A stretch of DNA of 64,000 nt from Pseudoalteromonas undina (lineage in GTDB: Bacteria; Pseudomonadota; Gammaproteobacteria; Enterobacterales; Alteromonadaceae). Each line of letters opens with the position of its first letter. The stretch's first letter is position 1. This document shows positions 16,204-26,506 of this stretch, one piece after another. Location of the stretch: contig NZ_AHCF03000003.1 of NCBI RefSeq assembly GCF_000238275.3, positions 372,001 to 436,000 on the forward strand. The letters are read 5' to 3'. Made by a program: the position numbers and the translations under genes. The notes below the pieces were generated by a model. It did no database searches. It had not been told where the DNA came from and worked only from the letters and a program-made list of their open reading frames with translations.

Positions 16204-17538
16204 CTAAGCTTCTACCTTTGAAATAACCTGGCCATCTACTAACTCAGTGATCAACACATCACCCACTTTTACATCTTCCACTGATTTAACCACTTTATTT
16301 TGCGCCGTTTTCGTTATGCTGTAACCGCGCGCTAATACATTAAGGGGGCTGACCGAATCAAGCCGACTTGCTTGTAAGGCAAGCGTATTATTTGCGTGTT
16401 GTAGTTGCTGCTGCATCGCTTGGTGTAACCTTGCATGTAGTTGTGCTAACTGATGGTTTGCATTTGCTAGCTTTTTATCTGGTGATTGGCGCATTAGGCG
16501 TGGAGTTAAATTAGCTAACACGCGTTCTTGCTTGTATAAACGCTGACGCATTGCCTGTTGCAGTGCAATACTCAACTCATCTAAGCGTTGTGATTTTTGG
16601 TTTAGCTGATTGCGCGGGTGGCATAAATTTAAGCGGTGCTGCAACTGTGTGGCTAGTGCGCGTTTATCGGCAATGTCGTGTTTAAATGCATTCGCTAAAC
16701 GGCTAATTAATTGGTTAACCTTATTGTGTAATTCTTGCGTATTGGGACTTACGAGCTCTGCGGCTGCAGAAGGAGTTGCTGCACGTACATCAGCGACATA
16801 ATCGCTAATTGTGGTATCTATCTCATGGCCAACAGCGCTCACAATGGGTAGTGCGCTTTGATAAATAGCGCGAGCAAGGTGCTCATGGTTAAAGCACCAT
16901 AAATCTTCTAATGAACCACCACCGCGTCCGAGAATGATAACGTCGACTTCATTACGTAAATTTGCCAGCTCTATTTGCTTTATTAAATGGCCATGGGCTT
17001 CTTTGCCTTGCACCATAGCGGGGTAAATAACGATTTCTAATTGCGGAGCACGACGTTTTAGTACTGTTAAAATATCTTTAATTGCGGCGCCTGTAGGTGA
17101 GGTGATCACCCCTATGCGATTTATGTTTTGGGGTAGGGATTTTTTATAAGCGGAGCTAAATAAGCCCTCTGCAGCCAAACGCATTTTTAGCGCGTCAAAC
17201 TCTTGCTTAAGTTGTCCTTCGCCGGCAGGCTCCATATGTTCAACAATAAGCTGGTAGTCACCACGGGGCTCGTACAAAGATACACGTGCTTTAACGGTTA
17301 CTTGTGCGCCGTTAATTGGTCGGTAACTTTGGTTGCGATTATTGCCTCGCCACATGGCGGCTTTAATTTGCGCTTTATCGTCTTTTAACGAAAAATACCA
17401 ATGCCCAGAAGCAGGCGCAATAAAGTTAGAAATTTCACCTGTGAGTATTAAAGACGCAAAACCTTGTTCAAGTAAGGCACGTATTTCACGATTAAGGCGA
17501 GATACGGTATAAACCGTTTGCGAGGGCTTAGAAAACAT
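16204..17538 (-). CDS. xseA: Exodeoxyribonuclease VII large subunit
   Basis: The large subunit of ExoVII, which degrades single-stranded DNA to short oligonucleotides in mismatch-repair and recombination backup. An N-terminal OB fold ([28 protein letters not shown]) is followed by the catalytic domain ([59 protein letters not shown]) and a long coiled coil, ending with the conserved LARGYSI. I prefer ATG 17538; the longer frame uses TTG 17550. It is divergent from guaB, the usual gammaproteobacterial arrangement. Confidence 0.95.
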   Translation of the reverse strand: MFSKPSQTVYTVSRLNREIRALLEQGFASLILTGEISNFIAPASGHWYFSLKDDKAQIKAAMWRGNNRNQSYRPINGAQVTVKARVSLYEPRGDYQLIVEHMEPAGEGQLKQEFDALKMRLAAEGLFSSAYKKSLPQNINRIGVITSPTGAAIKDILTVLKRRAPQLEIVIYPAMVQGKEAHGHLIKQIELANLRNEVDVIILGRGGGSLEDLWCFNHEHLARAIYQSALPIVSAVGHEIDTTISDYVADVRAATPSAAAELVSPNTQELHNKVNQLISRLANAFKHDIADKRALATQLQHRLNLCHPRNQLNQKSQRLDELSIALQQAMRQRLYKQERVLANLTPRLMRQSPDKKLANANHQLAQLHARLHQAMQQQLQHANNTLALQASRLDSVSPLNVLARGYSITKTAQNKVVKSVEDVKVGDVLITELVDGQVISKVEA

Positions 17539-17672
17539 AAAAACTACCAAAAAACATTTATAAATCTAGCTTATCATAAATAAATACAAAATATTATTTA
17601 CTAGTGCCTACAACGCTGTTAAAATTTGGCCGCAATTCCTTATCTTAGATCCACATGTGAGAAGTTGCCAAA

Positions 17673-19142
17673 ATGCTTAGAATCGCTAAAGAAGCTCTTA
17701 CCTTTGATGACGTACTTTTAGTACCTGGTCATTCTACTGTTTTGCCACATACGGCAAATATTTCAACTCGCTTAACGCGTGGTATCAAACTTAACTTGCC
17801 GCTCATTTCAGCATCTATGGATACTGTTACAGAAGCTCGTTTAGCTATTGCCCTCGCGCAGGAAGGTGGTCTTGGTTTTATTCATAAAAACATGACCATT
17901 GCAGAACAAGCGAAAAATGTTCGTAAAGTTAAAACCTATGAAGCAGGTATTGTTTCATACCCTGTTACAGTAACCGCCGATCTGACTATTGCAGATGCCG
18001 TTGAGCTGTCTCAGGAAAAGGGATTCTCAGGTTTTCCGGTCACCGATAGCGAAAATAACCTTGTAGGTATTGTAACTAGTCGTGATATGCGCTTTGAAAC
18101 TAAGCTTGAACAGCCGGTTTCAACAGTGATGACGAAAAAAGAAAACCTAGTAACGGTTAAAGAGGGAACTGCTCGCGAAGATATCTTAAGCTTAATGCAC
18201 GAACACCGCATTGAGAAGATTCTTGTGGTTGATGATGCGTTTAAACTTAAAGGCATGATCACCGTAAAAGATTACCAAAAAGCACAAGACAAACCAGATG
18301 CATGTAAAGACGAGCAAGGTCGTTTACGTGTAGGTGCTGCGGTAGGCGTTGGCGCAGGCACTGATGAGCGAATTGCTGCATTAGTTGAAGCCGGTGTTGA
18401 TGTACTACTAATCGATACTTCTCATGGTCACTCTCAAGGTGTTATTGACCGTGTTGCAGCGACTCGTCAAGCTTACCCAGACTTACAAATTGTTGCGGGT
18501 AACGTGGCAACTGCCGAAGGTGCTATTGCCCTTGCAGATGCCGGTGTTGATGCTGTCAAAGTAGGTATCGGCCCAGGTTCTATTTGTACTACACGTATTG
18601 TTACTGGTTGTGGTGTACCACAAATAACAGCCATTTCAGATGCGGTTGAAGGCCTTAAAGGTCGCGATATTCCAGTGATTGCCGATGGCGGTATTCGTTT
18701 TTCTGGTGATATTGTAAAAGCATTGGTTGCGGGTGCATCGTGTGTAATGGTTGGCTCTATGCTCGCGGGTACTGAAGAAGCACCAGGTGAAGTTGAACTT
18801 TATCAAGGTCGCTACTACAAGTCTTACCGTGGTATGGGTAGCTTAGGTGCGATGGATCAAAAAGAAGGTTCATCAGATCGCTACTTCCAAAAATCAAACC
18901 AAGCTGACAAGTTAGTACCTGAAGGTATTGAAGGTCGTGTTGCTTATAAAGGGCCAATTGCAACCATTATTCACCAACAAGTGGGTGGTCTTCGCAGTGC
19001 AATGGGCTTAACCGGTTGTGCCACAATCGAAGAGTTAAACACTAAACCACAGTTTGTACGTGTAACTTCTGCTGGTATGGGTGAGTCGCATGTTCATGAT
19101 GTGCAAATCACTAAAGAAGCACCGAACTACCGTTTAGGCTAA
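17673..19142 (+). CDS. guaB: Inosine-5'-monophosphate dehydrogenase
   Basis: GuaB oxidises IMP to XMP with NAD+, the rate-limiting step of guanine nucleotide synthesis. The TIM-barrel catalytic domain is interrupted by two CBS modules (about residues 90-205, e.g. VTSRDMRF and [15 protein letters not shown]). The catalytic loop [10 protein letters not shown] carries the active-site cysteine, and the flap has [10 protein letters not shown]. The 489 residues are of standard length. guaA follows 104 bases downstream, forming the guaBA operon with a small hairpin between. Confidence 0.97.
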   Translation: MLRIAKEALTFDDVLLVPGHSTVLPHTANISTRLTRGIKLNLPLISASMDTVTEARLAIALAQEGGLGFIHKNMTIAEQAKNVRKVKTYEAGIVSYPVTVTADLTIADAVELSQEKGFSGFPVTDSENNLVGIVTSRDMRFETKLEQPVSTVMTKKENLVTVKEGTAREDILSLMHEHRIEKILVVDDAFKLKGMITVKDYQKAQDKPDACKDEQGRLRVGAAVGVGAGTDERIAALVEAGVDVLLIDTSHGHSQGVIDRVAATRQAYPDLQIVAGNVATAEGAIALADAGVDAVKVGIGPGSICTTRIVTGCGVPQITAISDAVEGLKGRDIPVIADGGIRFSGDIVKALVAGASCVMVGSMLAGTEEAPGEVELYQGRYYKSYRGMGSLGAMDQKEGSSDRYFQKSNQADKLVPEGIEGRVAYKGPIATIIHQQVGGLRSAMGLTGCATIEELNTKPQFVRVTSAGMGESHVHDVQITKEAPNYRLG

Positions 19143-19167
19143 TCAGCCTTAACAACTTGAAATAAGT

Positions 19168-19187
19168 GGGCTAACCTTTGTTAGCCC
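19168..19187 (+). other. Intercistronic hairpin between guaB and guaA
   Basis: GGGCTAAC-cttt-GTTAGCCC is a perfect 8-bp stem without a T run, so it is more likely an mRNA-stabilising or processing structure than a terminator. Confidence 0.6.
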
Positions 19188-19246
19188 TAATATAGTCACA
19201 CAGCTTAAGCTGGTGGCGTTTAGCACCTGACTTTACGAGATACTTC

Positions 19247-20824
19247 ATGAGCAAAGACATTCACGATTCACGAATCCTCATTTTAGATTTTGGTTCACAA
19301 TACACGCAGTTAATTGCCCGTCGCGTACGCGAAATTGGTGTTTACTGTGAGCTTTGGGCTTGGGATGTAACCGAAGAGCAAATTCGCGAGTTTAACCCAC
19401 AAGGTATTATCCTTTCAGGTGGCCCAGAATCAACTACGCTTGAAAACAGCCCGCGTGCTCCTGAGTATGTATTTAATGCAGGCGTCCCCGTACTTGGTAT
19501 TTGTTACGGTATGCAAACTATGGCAACGCAGCTTGGCGGCCGTGTACATAGCTCAGATAAAAAAGAATTTGGTTACGCACAAGTTGAAAAAGTGGGTAAC
19601 TGTGCATTATTTGATGCCATTGAAGATCATATTACTGATGGCGGCAATGGTGTACTAGATGTGTGGATGAGCCACGGCGATAAAGTAATGGAAATTCCAG
19701 ATACTTTTAAAACTACTGCTAAAACATCTACTTGTCCACATGCGGCAATGTCTAACGAAGAAAAACGTTTTTACGGCGTACAATTTCACCCAGAAGTAAC
19801 ACACACACATCAAGGTCAACGTTTACTAGAGCGTTTTGCTATTGATATTTGTGGTTGTGAAAAATTATGGACGCCGGCAAAAATCATTGATGACGCCATT
19901 GAGCGTATCAAAGAAACAGTAGGCGACGACGAAGTTATTTTAGGCTTATCAGGCGGTGTAGATTCATCGGTTGTAGCTATGCTTATTCACCGTGCTATTG
20001 GTGAACGACTAACCTGTGTATTTGTTGATAACGGGCTACTTCGTTTAAACGAAGGCCAGCAAGTTATGGATATGTTTGGCAATAAGTTTGGCTTAAACAT
20101 TGTTAAAGTAGATGCCGAAGATCAATTTTTAAATGACTTAGCAGGTAAATCAGACCCAGAAGATAAGCGTAAAGCCATTGGCCACACGTTTATTAATGTA
20201 TTTGATGAGCAAGCTAAAAAGCTTAAAAACGCAAAATGGTTAGGCCAAGGTACAATTTACCCTGACGTAATCGAATCAGCGGCCTCAGCGACTGGTAAAG
20301 CACACGTAATTAAATCGCACCATAATGTGGGCGGCTTACCAGATGATATGCAAATGGGCTTAGTAGAGCCATTACGTGAGTTATTTAAAGATGAAGTACG
20401 TAAAATTGGTTTAGAGCTAGGTTTACCGTACGACATGCTTTACCGTCACCCATTCCCAGGGCCAGGTTTAGGTGTGCGTGTACTTGGCGAAATCAAAAAA
20501 GAGTACTGTGATTTACTTCGCCGCGCTGATGCTATTTTCATTGAAGAGCTTCACAAAGCAGAGCTTTACCATAAAGTAAGCCAAGCGTTTACTGTATTCT
20601 TACCGGTTAAGTCGGTAGGGGTTATGGGTGATGCACGTAAGTATGATTGGGTTGTTTCACTTCGTTGTGTAGAAACCATTGACTTTATGACTGCGCGTTG
20701 GTCACATTTACCGTATGAGTTCTTAGGTGTGGTTTCAAACCGTATCATTAACGAAATCGATGGTATCTCACGTGTTGTTTATGATATTTCAGGTAAACCA
20801 CCTGCAACTATCGAGTGGGAATAA
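19247..20824 (+). CDS. guaA: GMP synthase (glutamine-hydrolysing)
   Basis: GuaA converts XMP to GMP using ATP and glutamine. The N-terminal class I amidotransferase has the nucleophile in GICYGMQ and the catalytic His-Glu in QFHPEVTH. The ATP pyrophosphatase domain begins at [10 protein letters not shown], and the C-terminal dimerisation domain ends with the conserved [14 protein letters not shown]. At 525 residues it is the normal two-domain form. It is second in the guaBA operon and ends at a strong palindromic terminator. Confidence 0.97.
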   Translation: MSKDIHDSRILILDFGSQYTQLIARRVREIGVYCELWAWDVTEEQIREFNPQGIILSGGPESTTLENSPRAPEYVFNAGVPVLGICYGMQTMATQLGGRVHSSDKKEFGYAQVEKVGNCALFDAIEDHITDGGNGVLDVWMSHGDKVMEIPDTFKTTAKTSTCPHAAMSNEEKRFYGVQFHPEVTHTHQGQRLLERFAIDICGCEKLWTPAKIIDDAIERIKETVGDDEVILGLSGGVDSSVVAMLIHRAIGERLTCVFVDNGLLRLNEGQQVMDMFGNKFGLNIVKVDAEDQFLNDLAGKSDPEDKRKAIGHTFINVFDEQAKKLKNAKWLGQGTIYPDVIESAASATGKAHVIKSHHNVGGLPDDMQMGLVEPLRELFKDEVRKIGLELGLPYDMLYRHPFPGPGLGVRVLGEIKKEYCDLLRRADAIFIEELHKAELYHKVSQAFTVFLPVKSVGVMGDARKYDWVVSLRCVETIDFMTARWSHLPYEFLGVVSNRIINEIDGISRVVYDISGKPPATIEWE

Positions 20825-20854
20825 TCCTCCCGTTACTGTAATTTCGTAATAACT

Positions 20855-20889
20855 AACGGCGAATTAGCATGCTAATTCGCCGTTTTGTT
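20855..20889 (+). terminator. Palindromic terminator of guaBA
   Basis: A perfect palindrome, AACGGCGAATTAGC joined to GCTAATTCGCCGTT, followed by a T-rich stretch. Confidence 0.85.
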
Positions 20890-20969
20890 TATTTAAAAAG
20901 CAAACAAACCAAAAAGTTGATTTTTTACTTTACCTTTGTCAAAAGGTCTTTATAATTCATCGTCATTGC

Positions 20970-21046
20970 AGGGGCGTAGTTCCAATTGGTAGAACAGCGG
21001 TCTCCAAAACCGACGGTTGGGAGTTCGAATCTCTCCGCCCCTGCCA
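20970..21046 (+). tRNA. tRNA-Trp (anticodon CCA)
   Basis: The acceptor stem AGGGGCG pairs with CGCCCCT and the encoded 3' CCA is present. The anticodon loop TCTCCAAAA carries CCA. The T loop GTTCGAATC and D loop AATTGGTAGA are standard, and the sequence is nearly that of enterobacterial tRNA-Trp. A TATAAT element at 20951-20956 may be its -10 box. Confidence 0.97.
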
Positions 21047-21110
21047 TTTCTTCTTTACATCGTTTTGATTACTTCCTATATTATTCATCTTACTAATCCA
21101 TCGAGTTGTT

Positions 21111-21395
21111 ATGCATTCACGTTACGCATCTGTTTTTGGTATAGAAAAGCTTGAACTTAATCAACACTTTCGCCCAGCTCAAGCTGAGTTGTCAGCGACT
21201 TCATCGTTAATACTCTGTGATACATTAAAAGATGATATTGAGCGTGCCTTTGCGCCTGTAACAATAAACTCAATTGTTAAATCATCAACCATTGAGTTTA
21301 GTGAGCAACAATTAGGCCTGCCTGATTCTAACCTAACCTGTGCGCAAAAACGTGCGTTATGGGCTTTAATGAGTGAACACCTTGATACACTTTAA
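21111..21395 (+). CDS. holD: Putative DNA polymerase III psi subunit (HolD-like)
   Basis: A short 94-residue protein overlapping rimI by 23 bases. In many gammaproteobacteria holD directly precedes rimI in this way. The N-terminus (FGIEKLELNQHFR) and C-terminus (LTCAQKRALWALMSEHL) line up by eye with the ends of HolD (LGITQWSLRR and NPTARAALWQQI). Psi links the clamp loader to chi and SSB. It is about 40 residues shorter than the enterobacterial protein. The assignment rests on context plus weak end similarity. Confidence 0.55.
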   Translation: MHSRYASVFGIEKLELNQHFRPAQAELSATSSLILCDTLKDDIERAFAPVTINSIVKSSTIEFSEQQLGLPDSNLTCAQKRALWALMSEHLDTL

Positions 21396-21846
21396 GTCGG
21401 TTACCGATGAGAATATCAATGAGCTGATGGCCATTGAAAATGCCTGTCATACACACCCTTGGACGTTAAAAACAATGCAGTCGTGTTTGCAGGGGCGCTA
21501 TTTTAATTTAGCTGCGTTCAAAGACGAGCAAATGATAGGCTTTTACATTGGTGAAAAAGCAGGGCCCGATTTTACCTTAATGGATATTTGTGTCGCCCCG
21601 AGCTTTCAGGGACAAGGATTTGCTAAGCAGTTATTAACGCAGTTTATAGCGTACGGCGAGCAACACAGTGCCGAAAACTTATTTTTAGAAGTGAGAGAGT
21701 CTAATACGCGGGCGATTGCTTTGTATGAGCGTGCGGGCTTTATTGAAATGTCAGTACGTAAAAATTATTACCCCAGCGATGCGCCAAATAAAAACGGCTT
21801 TGAAGATGCGATTTTAATGGGCATGGCACTGGGTTTAAATTTTTAA
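21373..21846 (+). CDS. rimI: Ribosomal protein bS18 N-alpha-acetyltransferase
   Basis: A GNAT-fold enzyme of about 157 residues that acetylates the N-terminus of ribosomal protein S18. The acetyl-CoA loop is FQGQGFAKQLL (Q-x-x-G-x-A), preceded by MDICVAPS. The C-terminal part LEVRESNTRAIALYERAGF and KNYYPSDAP(N) is characteristic of RimI. The likely start is GTG 21373, inside the end of the holD-like gene, so the two are translationally coupled. A convergent histidine-kinase gene ends 3 bases after the stop. Confidence 0.88.
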   Translation: MNTLIHFKSVTDENINELMAIENACHTHPWTLKTMQSCLQGRYFNLAAFKDEQMIGFYIGEKAGPDFTLMDICVAPSFQGQGFAKQLLTQFIAYGEQHSAENLFLEVRESNTRAIALYERAGFIEMSVRKNYYPSDAPNKNGFEDAILMGMALGLNF

Positions 21847-21849
21847 TGA

Positions 21850-24507
21850 TTACTTATTAGCGATGGCTTGTTCTATTGCTGTAATGAGTTCTAAAACGCG
21901 TTTTTCTCTTTGAGTCATATCATTGCCTTTTAAACTTTGCTCAAGCGCTGAGGCGCTTTGGTAAATTTCATCAAAGTTAAAACAACCAGCGCTGCCTTTA
22001 ATACTATGGGCAAGGGCGCGTAATGTCTCACAGTCACGGCTGTTATATAGTGCTTTTATCTGTTGTAAATAATCAGGTAAACTTGCTAAATAATTAGCAT
22101 TTATTTGCTGAAACTTTTCACTCTTCAATAAGCTATCCCACTTGTTTTGGTTATCACGTTCAAGGTGTAAATAGCTGACTAATACATTTTCTAGTGCGTC
22201 TTTATCAATGGGTTTACCCAGCGCTTTATCACAGCCTGCTTCAAGGTAAGTATCAATATCATGATTCATCACATTCGCGGTCAGAGCGATAATTGGGCCA
22301 TCATAGGCCGCATCTCTGAGCATTTTAGTTGCTTCTAACCCACCCATAACCGGCATTTGCATATCCATGATTATAAGCTGGTAGTCGTTTACCAACGCCA
22401 TTTCTACAGCTTGTGCACCATTGTTGGCTATATCGGGCTCTAATCCCCATGTTTGTAATAGCAATTTAATCAGTAACTGATTATCGGGGTTATCTTCTGC
22501 TACCAAAATATGTGCATCAAAGCTGTTGCTTGCAAAAGATAGCTGCGGATCCTTTTCTGGTGTTAGTTGAGAATGCTCGGTTAATAATAAATTGCCGCCA
22601 AGGCTATTATGCAAATGGCAATCTATATCGATGGTAAAGCAACTACCCACACCCACCTCACTGGTTACACTTACATCACCACCTAGTAACTGAGCTAAGT
22701 TTTTTGAAATACACAGCCCTAATCCCGTACCACCAAACCGACGTGTCGTTGTAGCATCGGCTTGCTCAAATGGCGTAAATAATCGTTTTATTTGGTTTGA
22801 CGACATACCAATGCCAGTATCTTCTATAACAAAGGTAAGCGTTTTTGGTGCTTGGTATTTAGCGGTTATTGTAACCTGACCTTGCTCAGTGAATTTAACC
22901 GCATTACTGGCAATATTAATCAGTATTTGTTTTAAGCGAGTAATATCACTATTAATGGTATGCGGTAGCGGAAGTGCATAATTAATTGTAAATGACAGCT
23001 GCTTCTCTTGTGCTAGAGGTTTAATGATTGATTCAACATCATGAATAAGTTGTACAACATTTAACGGCGTTTGCTCAACCGCGAGTTTTTCGGCTTCAAT
23101 TTTTGAAAGATCGAGAATGTTATTAATAAGCTCTAACAAATGTTTTGAGTTACGTAGAATAGTGCCTAAATGATGTTTGTCATTGGTTGGTTTTTCGCTA
23201 TGCAGTAGTTGCTCTGTAAATCCCATAATGGCTGTAAGCGGAGTGCGAATTTCATGACTCATATTGGCTAAAAAGCGGCTTTTAAGCTGGTTTGCTTGTT
23301 CTGCTTGGGCGATGGCGGTTTCAAGCTTACTGTTCATCGACTCAAGCGCCTTAGTCCGACTTTCTACTTTGTCTTCTAAGTGATGCTTATATTCTTCTAG
23401 TTGCTGTTGATAATGCTTAATTTGGTTAATCATGTGATTAAAGTCGTTAAACAGTATTCCTACTTCATCCGTAGTATATGCAGGGAGTGTAACAGAGAGG
23501 TCGCCATCACCAACGCGATGACTTGCTTCACCTAATAATTCTATTGGGTTAAGCAGTAAATTACGCACCACAATAAAAATTAAGATTGGTAGGGTGATCA
23601 CAGAAATAATTACAATTAGCCCAGTGATCACACTAATTGCTTTGCCTGACTGATACAATACTGCTTTTGGAATGGTCGACACATAATAGTAGCCGCCACT
23701 CATTTGGGCTGCAAAAATCAGTCGCTCTATTTTATCCACACTTGAAAGTTCAATGGTTGATAAGCTGCCTATATCCGCTAAATCGTTAATTTTATTTAGT
23801 TCATACTCGCTGACATAGTGGCCACGCATTTTATAATCGGAGCTAAATAAAATTTTACCATCGTTGGCCAGTAACAAATTTAAGGTGTTGTTATAAGGCG
23901 CTTCTAAAATGCTGGTGTTTAAAATAGAAGGGTCGACTTTAAGAATAATAAAGCCTAATTGTTGTGGGCGTTTTAAATAATAGTCGACGCTATATATGCG
24001 CTGCACAAAGTATAAGTTAGTGGTGCCATCTTCTTTTTGCACCATAAACTGCTGCTGGCTTAAATTACTTTGTTTAACTTGATCAAAAAATGGGTAGGAT
24101 TTGGGCGCTACGGTTAAATTACTGGAATAATAGGCGTCACTTTTACCTGTATTTGAGACTAAGTTAATACTAATAATGTCAGGGTAGGCTTCACTGTAAC
24201 TGGCAAATACGTCCATTAACGCGCCAAGGCGATAGGTATAGCTGGCGTCTTCAAATAAATTTTTAGCTAAAAAGTCACTTAGTACCGGTGAAGCAGAGAG
24301 TAACTTAGCCGTTGCATGAAAAGAATCGATATAGTTGAATACTTTTTGCTGTTGTTGTTCTACAAAGCGACTCATGATCAAGTCGGCCTGCTTTTGCGTA
24401 GAGTTGGTCACATTAGTGAGCGTAAAGCCCCCTAAAAATAACAATGGCAGTATAACCAGTGGAGTTATATACCATAATAATCGAATACTTAGCTTACTGG
24501 TTTTCAT
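21850..24507 (-). CDS. Hybrid sensor histidine kinase with receiver and HPt domains
   Basis: An 885-residue inner-membrane sensor. Two membrane helices (about residues 9-31 and 290-315) enclose a periplasmic sensor domain of cache type. A HAMP region follows, then a coiled coil (360-410), HisKA with H418 in SHEIRTPL, HATPase with N-box NIASNAVKF, DTGIGM and GGTGLGL, a receiver domain with phospho-acceptor D715 in IIMDMQMPV, and an HPt domain with H834 in LAHSIKGSAG. It can run a complete phosphorelay and must pass phosphate to a response regulator not in this window. The signal is unknown. Confidence 0.9.
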   Translation of the reverse strand: MKTSKLSIRLLWYITPLVILPLLFLGGFTLTNVTNSTQKQADLIMSRFVEQQQQKVFNYIDSFHATAKLLSASPVLSDFLAKNLFEDASYTYRLGALMDVFASYSEAYPDIISINLVSNTGKSDAYYSSNLTVAPKSYPFFDQVKQSNLSQQQFMVQKEDGTTNLYFVQRIYSVDYYLKRPQQLGFIILKVDPSILNTSILEAPYNNTLNLLLANDGKILFSSDYKMRGHYVSEYELNKINDLADIGSLSTIELSSVDKIERLIFAAQMSGGYYYVSTIPKAVLYQSGKAISVITGLIVIISVITLPILIFIVVRNLLLNPIELLGEASHRVGDGDLSVTLPAYTTDEVGILFNDFNHMINQIKHYQQQLEEYKHHLEDKVESRTKALESMNSKLETAIAQAEQANQLKSRFLANMSHEIRTPLTAIMGFTEQLLHSEKPTNDKHHLGTILRNSKHLLELINNILDLSKIEAEKLAVEQTPLNVVQLIHDVESIIKPLAQEKQLSFTINYALPLPHTINSDITRLKQILINIASNAVKFTEQGQVTITAKYQAPKTLTFVIEDTGIGMSSNQIKRLFTPFEQADATTTRRFGGTGLGLCISKNLAQLLGGDVSVTSEVGVGSCFTIDIDCHLHNSLGGNLLLTEHSQLTPEKDPQLSFASNSFDAHILVAEDNPDNQLLIKLLLQTWGLEPDIANNGAQAVEMALVNDYQLIIMDMQMPVMGGLEATKMLRDAAYDGPIIALTANVMNHDIDTYLEAGCDKALGKPIDKDALENVLVSYLHLERDNQNKWDSLLKSEKFQQINANYLASLPDYLQQIKALYNSRDCETLRALAHSIKGSAGCFNFDEIYQSASALEQSLKGNDMTQREKRVLELITAIEQAIANK

Positions 24508-24757
24508 TACCCAACATCAAATCCTCCATGTAATCGACCAATAATATGATTTACAGCCCTATTACTCAAGCTTGGTGTTAAGTTAGTGGGCAATTTATAG
24601 CGTTATTGTTAATAATCGCTGAAAACACCAAACTTAAAAAAGATCCGTTAATAACCAACCATTGATTGTTTATAAAGCCAAGATCAGCGAAAATAGTCTT
24701 TAATTACGATTAACTTAACGGATAGCGTCACAAGAGCTAATTTGGGTTCTTGTTGGG

Positions 24758-24810
24758 GTATGTTGAGCTTTAGAGGTTAGCTTATTTTTAGCCTTGAAAG
24801 CTCAGCATAC
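24758..24810 (+). other. Long hairpin in the prfC upstream region
   Basis: GTATGTTGAGCTTT pairs with AAAGCTCAGCATAC (one G-T mismatch) around a 25-base loop; it ends 44 bases before the prfC start. The rest of the 347-base gap 24508-24854 is AT-rich without other visible features. Confidence 0.5.
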
Positions 24811-24854
24811 TAAAATACAAATACATCCGTATATCAACTAAAAGAACCTTTTTA

Positions 24855-26444
24855 ATGGCAGACCAAAATCTCCTTAGCGAAATTAATAAACGCCGTACCT
24901 TTGCGATCATCTCGCATCCGGATGCGGGTAAAACCACTATCACTGAAAAAGTATTGTTGTTCGGACAAGCAATTCAAAAAGCTGGAACGGTAAAAGGCCG
25001 TGGCTCTAATCAGCATGCTAAGTCTGATTGGATGGAAATGGAAAAAGAGCGTGGTATATCTGTTACTACCTCTGTAATGCAATTTCCTTATAACAATGCG
25101 TTAGTTAATTTACTTGATACCCCAGGACACGAAGACTTCTCTGAAGATACATACCGAACTTTAACCGCGGTAGATTCGTGTTTAATGGTAATTGATGCTG
25201 CTAAAGGTGTAGAAGAGCGTACCCGTAAGCTAATGGAAGTAACACGCCTGCGTACCACGCCTATTGTTACCTTTATGAATAAATGTGACCGTGATATTCG
25301 TGACCCAATGGAACTACTTGACGAAGTAGAAACAGAGCTAAATATTGCCTGTGCACCTGTTACTTGGCCAATTGGCTGTGGTAAAGAGTTTAAAGGTGTT
25401 TATCATATCCATAACGAAGAGACCATCTTATATAAAACAGGTCAAGGTCACACTATTCAAGAAGTACGCAGTATTAAAGGGCTCGATAACCCTGAGCTTG
25501 ACCAAGCCATTGGTGATGAACTTGCAGCGCAGTTACGCGATGAACTAGAGCTAGTTATTGGTGCATCACACGAATTTGATTTAGATCTATTCTTAGCGGG
25601 TGAGTTATCGCCTGTGTATTTTGGTACCGCACTTGGTAACTTTGGTGTAGATCATGTCTTAGATGGGTTAACTCAGTGGGCGCCAACCCCATTACCACGT
25701 GAGACAGAAGACCGCCAAGTTGTAGCCACAGAAGAAAACTTCACTGGATTTGTATTTAAAATTCAGGCCAACATGGATCCAAAACACCGTGACCGTATTG
25801 CTTTTATGCGTATTGTGTCGGGTAAATATAGCCAAGGCATGAAAATGAATCATGTGCGTATCGGTAAACAAGTCAGTATTTCTGATGCGGTAACCTTTAT
25901 GGCGGGCGATCGTGAGCGTGCGGCTGATGCTTACGCTGGTGATATTATTGGTTTACATAACCACGGTACGATTCAAATTGGTGATACCTTTACCCAAGGC
26001 GAAAAAATTAAGTTTAGCGGTATTCCAAACTTTGCCCCTGAATTGTTCCGCCGTATTCGTCTGCGCGATCCATTAAAACAAAAACAGTTATTAAAAGGAT
26101 TGGTACAGCTTTCAGAAGAGGGCGCAGTACAAGTATTCAGACCATTAATTAATAATGACTTAATTGTAGGTGCGGTAGGTGTGTTGCAGTTTGACGTGGT
26201 TGTAGCGCGTTTAAAAGCTGAATATAACGTTGATGCAATTTACGAAAGCGTTAATGTAAATACAGCCCGCTGGGTTAGCTGTGATGATGTTAAAAAGTTT
26301 GAAGAGTTTAAGCGTAAGTGCGAAAGCAACTTAGCACTCGATGGTGGCGATAATTTAACTTATATCGCACCGAGTCGTGTAAATCTTAACTTGTCGACTG
26401 AGCGTTACCCTGAAGTGACATTTAACCACACGCGTGAGAACTAA
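24855..26444 (+). CDS. prfC: Peptide chain release factor 3
   Basis: A translational GTPase that recycles RF1 and RF2 after termination. The G domain carries SHPDAGKTT (P loop), [12 protein letters not shown] (G3) and NKCD (G4). Two beta-barrel domains and the C-terminal RF3-specific domain follow ([21 protein letters not shown]). At 529 residues it matches the usual length. It is divergent from the histidine kinase. A weak hairpin lies between it and argS. Confidence 0.96.
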   Translation: MADQNLLSEINKRRTFAIISHPDAGKTTITEKVLLFGQAIQKAGTVKGRGSNQHAKSDWMEMEKERGISVTTSVMQFPYNNALVNLLDTPGHEDFSEDTYRTLTAVDSCLMVIDAAKGVEERTRKLMEVTRLRTTPIVTFMNKCDRDIRDPMELLDEVETELNIACAPVTWPIGCGKEFKGVYHIHNEETILYKTGQGHTIQEVRSIKGLDNPELDQAIGDELAAQLRDELELVIGASHEFDLDLFLAGELSPVYFGTALGNFGVDHVLDGLTQWAPTPLPRETEDRQVVATEENFTGFVFKIQANMDPKHRDRIAFMRIVSGKYSQGMKMNHVRIGKQVSISDAVTFMAGDRERAADAYAGDIIGLHNHGTIQIGDTFTQGEKIKFSGIPNFAPELFRRIRLRDPLKQKQLLKGLVQLSEEGAVQVFRPLINNDLIVGAVGVLQFDVVVARLKAEYNVDAIYESVNVNTARWVSCDDVKKFEEFKRKCESNLALDGGDNLTYIAPSRVNLNLSTERYPEVTFNHTREN

Positions 26445-26468
26445 CACTTAGCCACTAGAATTAACACA

Positions 26469-26488
26469 AAGCCTGCTTTGGCGGGCTT
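26469..26488 (+). terminator. Weak hairpin between prfC and argS
   Basis: AAGCCTGC and GCGGGCTT form an 8-bp stem with one G-T pair. No T run follows, so it may only attenuate. Confidence 0.4.
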
Positions 26489-26506
26489 ATAAAGGTAAAT
26501 AATATA

